A DNA stretch of 13,476 nt from JAHFLF01 sp964560145 (GTDB lineage: Bacteria; Patescibacteriota; Minisyncoccia; UBA6257; 1-14-0-10-44-23), in the NCBI GenBank assembly GCA_964560145.1, contig CAZLKS010000019.1, forward strand, positions 1 to 13,476, given 5' to 3'. How positions within the stretch are numbered: position 1 is the stretch's first letter; each line of letters begins with the position of its first letter. Position numbers and translations under genes: made by a program. Under the pieces are notes generated by a model, which saw only the letters and a list, made by a program, of their open reading frames with translations, was not told the DNA's origin and made no database searches. Of this stretch, positions 13,345 through 13,476 are shown piece after piece.

Positions 13345-13388
13345 CCATAACACCAAACTTCCGCCATGGCGGAAGTTTGGTGTTATGG
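13345..13388. repeat. 44-bp perfect palindrome upstream of tRNA-Leu
   Basis: The left half (22 bp, beginning CCATAACACCAAAC) is the exact complement of the right half, centred on CCATGG at 13366/13367. The likely RNA form is a stem of about 20 bp with a CATG loop. No T run follows on either strand. The left side is bordered by a C/T-rich tract (about 13314-13346). Confidence 0.9.
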
Positions 13389-13407
13389 TCTTTATACGAA
13401 AATCCTA

Positions 13408-13413
13408 TATACT
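13408..13413 (+). promoter_or_regulatory. -10 box of the tRNA-Leu gene
   Basis: TATACT (13408-13413) lies 8 bases before the tRNA 5' end, fitting a start near 13420. No clear -35 is present. The expected -35 position (about 13385-13390) overlaps the end of the 44-bp palindrome. Confidence 0.5.
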
Positions 13414-13421
13414 ACAAATAC

Positions 13422-13476
13422 GCTGGGGTGGCGAAATGGCAGACGCAACAGCCTTAGGAGCTGTCGCCCGCAAGGG
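13422..13476 (+). tRNA. tRNA-Leu(UAG), 3' end outside window
   Basis: The acceptor strand is GCTGGGG (13422-13428), then TG. The D arm is GCG/CGC (13431-13433, 13444-13446) with GG in the loop. The anticodon arm is ACAGC/GCTGT around loop CTTAGGA, with anticodon TAG at 13455-13457, reading CUA codons. The next bases (from 13465) begin the long variable arm typical of tRNA-Leu. The T arm and 3' acceptor strand are cut off by the window end. Confidence 0.93.

Noticed and set aside
13422..13476. tRNA-Leu as attachment site for an integrated element carrying the SPFH operon
   Set aside because: The G+C-rich operon lies on the 5' side of the tRNA. Integrases usually target the 3' end, no integrase is seen, and the 3' end is outside the window.

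Overview
The window looks like chromosome from a member of the Candidate Phyla Radiation (Patescibacteria), most likely Parcubacteria-like. This is an inference from three things. There is a run of small two-helix type IV secretion pilins of the Mbov_0395/TrbC-VirB2 kind. Most genes have no Shine-Dalgarno (SD) sequence and start very close to the preceding stop or to an extended -10 promoter. A degenerate metallo-beta-lactamase-fold protein and a small membrane protein lie directly before gyrA. No phylogenetic marker was compared computationally.

Layout, left to right. The 3' part of thrS (1-713) is followed by a monocistronic PP2C-type protein phosphatase (808-1554) with its own promoter, strong SD and terminator. 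A small membrane or exported protein lies on the minus strand (1715-2107). A divergent control region (2108-2438) holds a promoter in each direction, a REP-like palindrome and three 33-bp tandem repeats. A tight plus-strand operon follows: MBL-fold protein, single-pass membrane protein, gyrA (2439-5856). Next is a probably leaderless gene for a membrane-anchored solute-binding protein (5905-7197). It leads into a pilin block (7207-11160) of six consecutive proteins, each carrying the same two-helix pilin core but with different extracellular parts. One has a 340-residue ectodomain with regularly paired cysteines, one a beta-rich C-terminal domain, one a Gly-rich tail. The last and simplest gene has its own promoter and terminator and is the best candidate for the major pilin.

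From about 11217 to 13280 the composition changes. Two translationally coupled minus-strand genes, an SPFH/Band-7-like membrane protein and a His-rich-N-terminus membrane protein, are much richer in G+C (sampled lines about 62-73% against about 50-52% in gyrA and the pilins). They use a textbook SD and a near-consensus promoter. Their 5' leader of about 250 nt is highly structured. After a 44-bp perfect palindrome, the window ends inside a tRNA-Leu(UAG) gene.

The most interesting items are: the diversified pilin array with its Cys-pair ectodomain and adjacent orphan solute-binding protein (possibly a surface uptake or attachment apparatus); the structured leader of the SPFH operon, whose long hairpin pairs better as minus-strand RNA; and the split of the window into native-looking genes without SD and strong-SD cargo genes.
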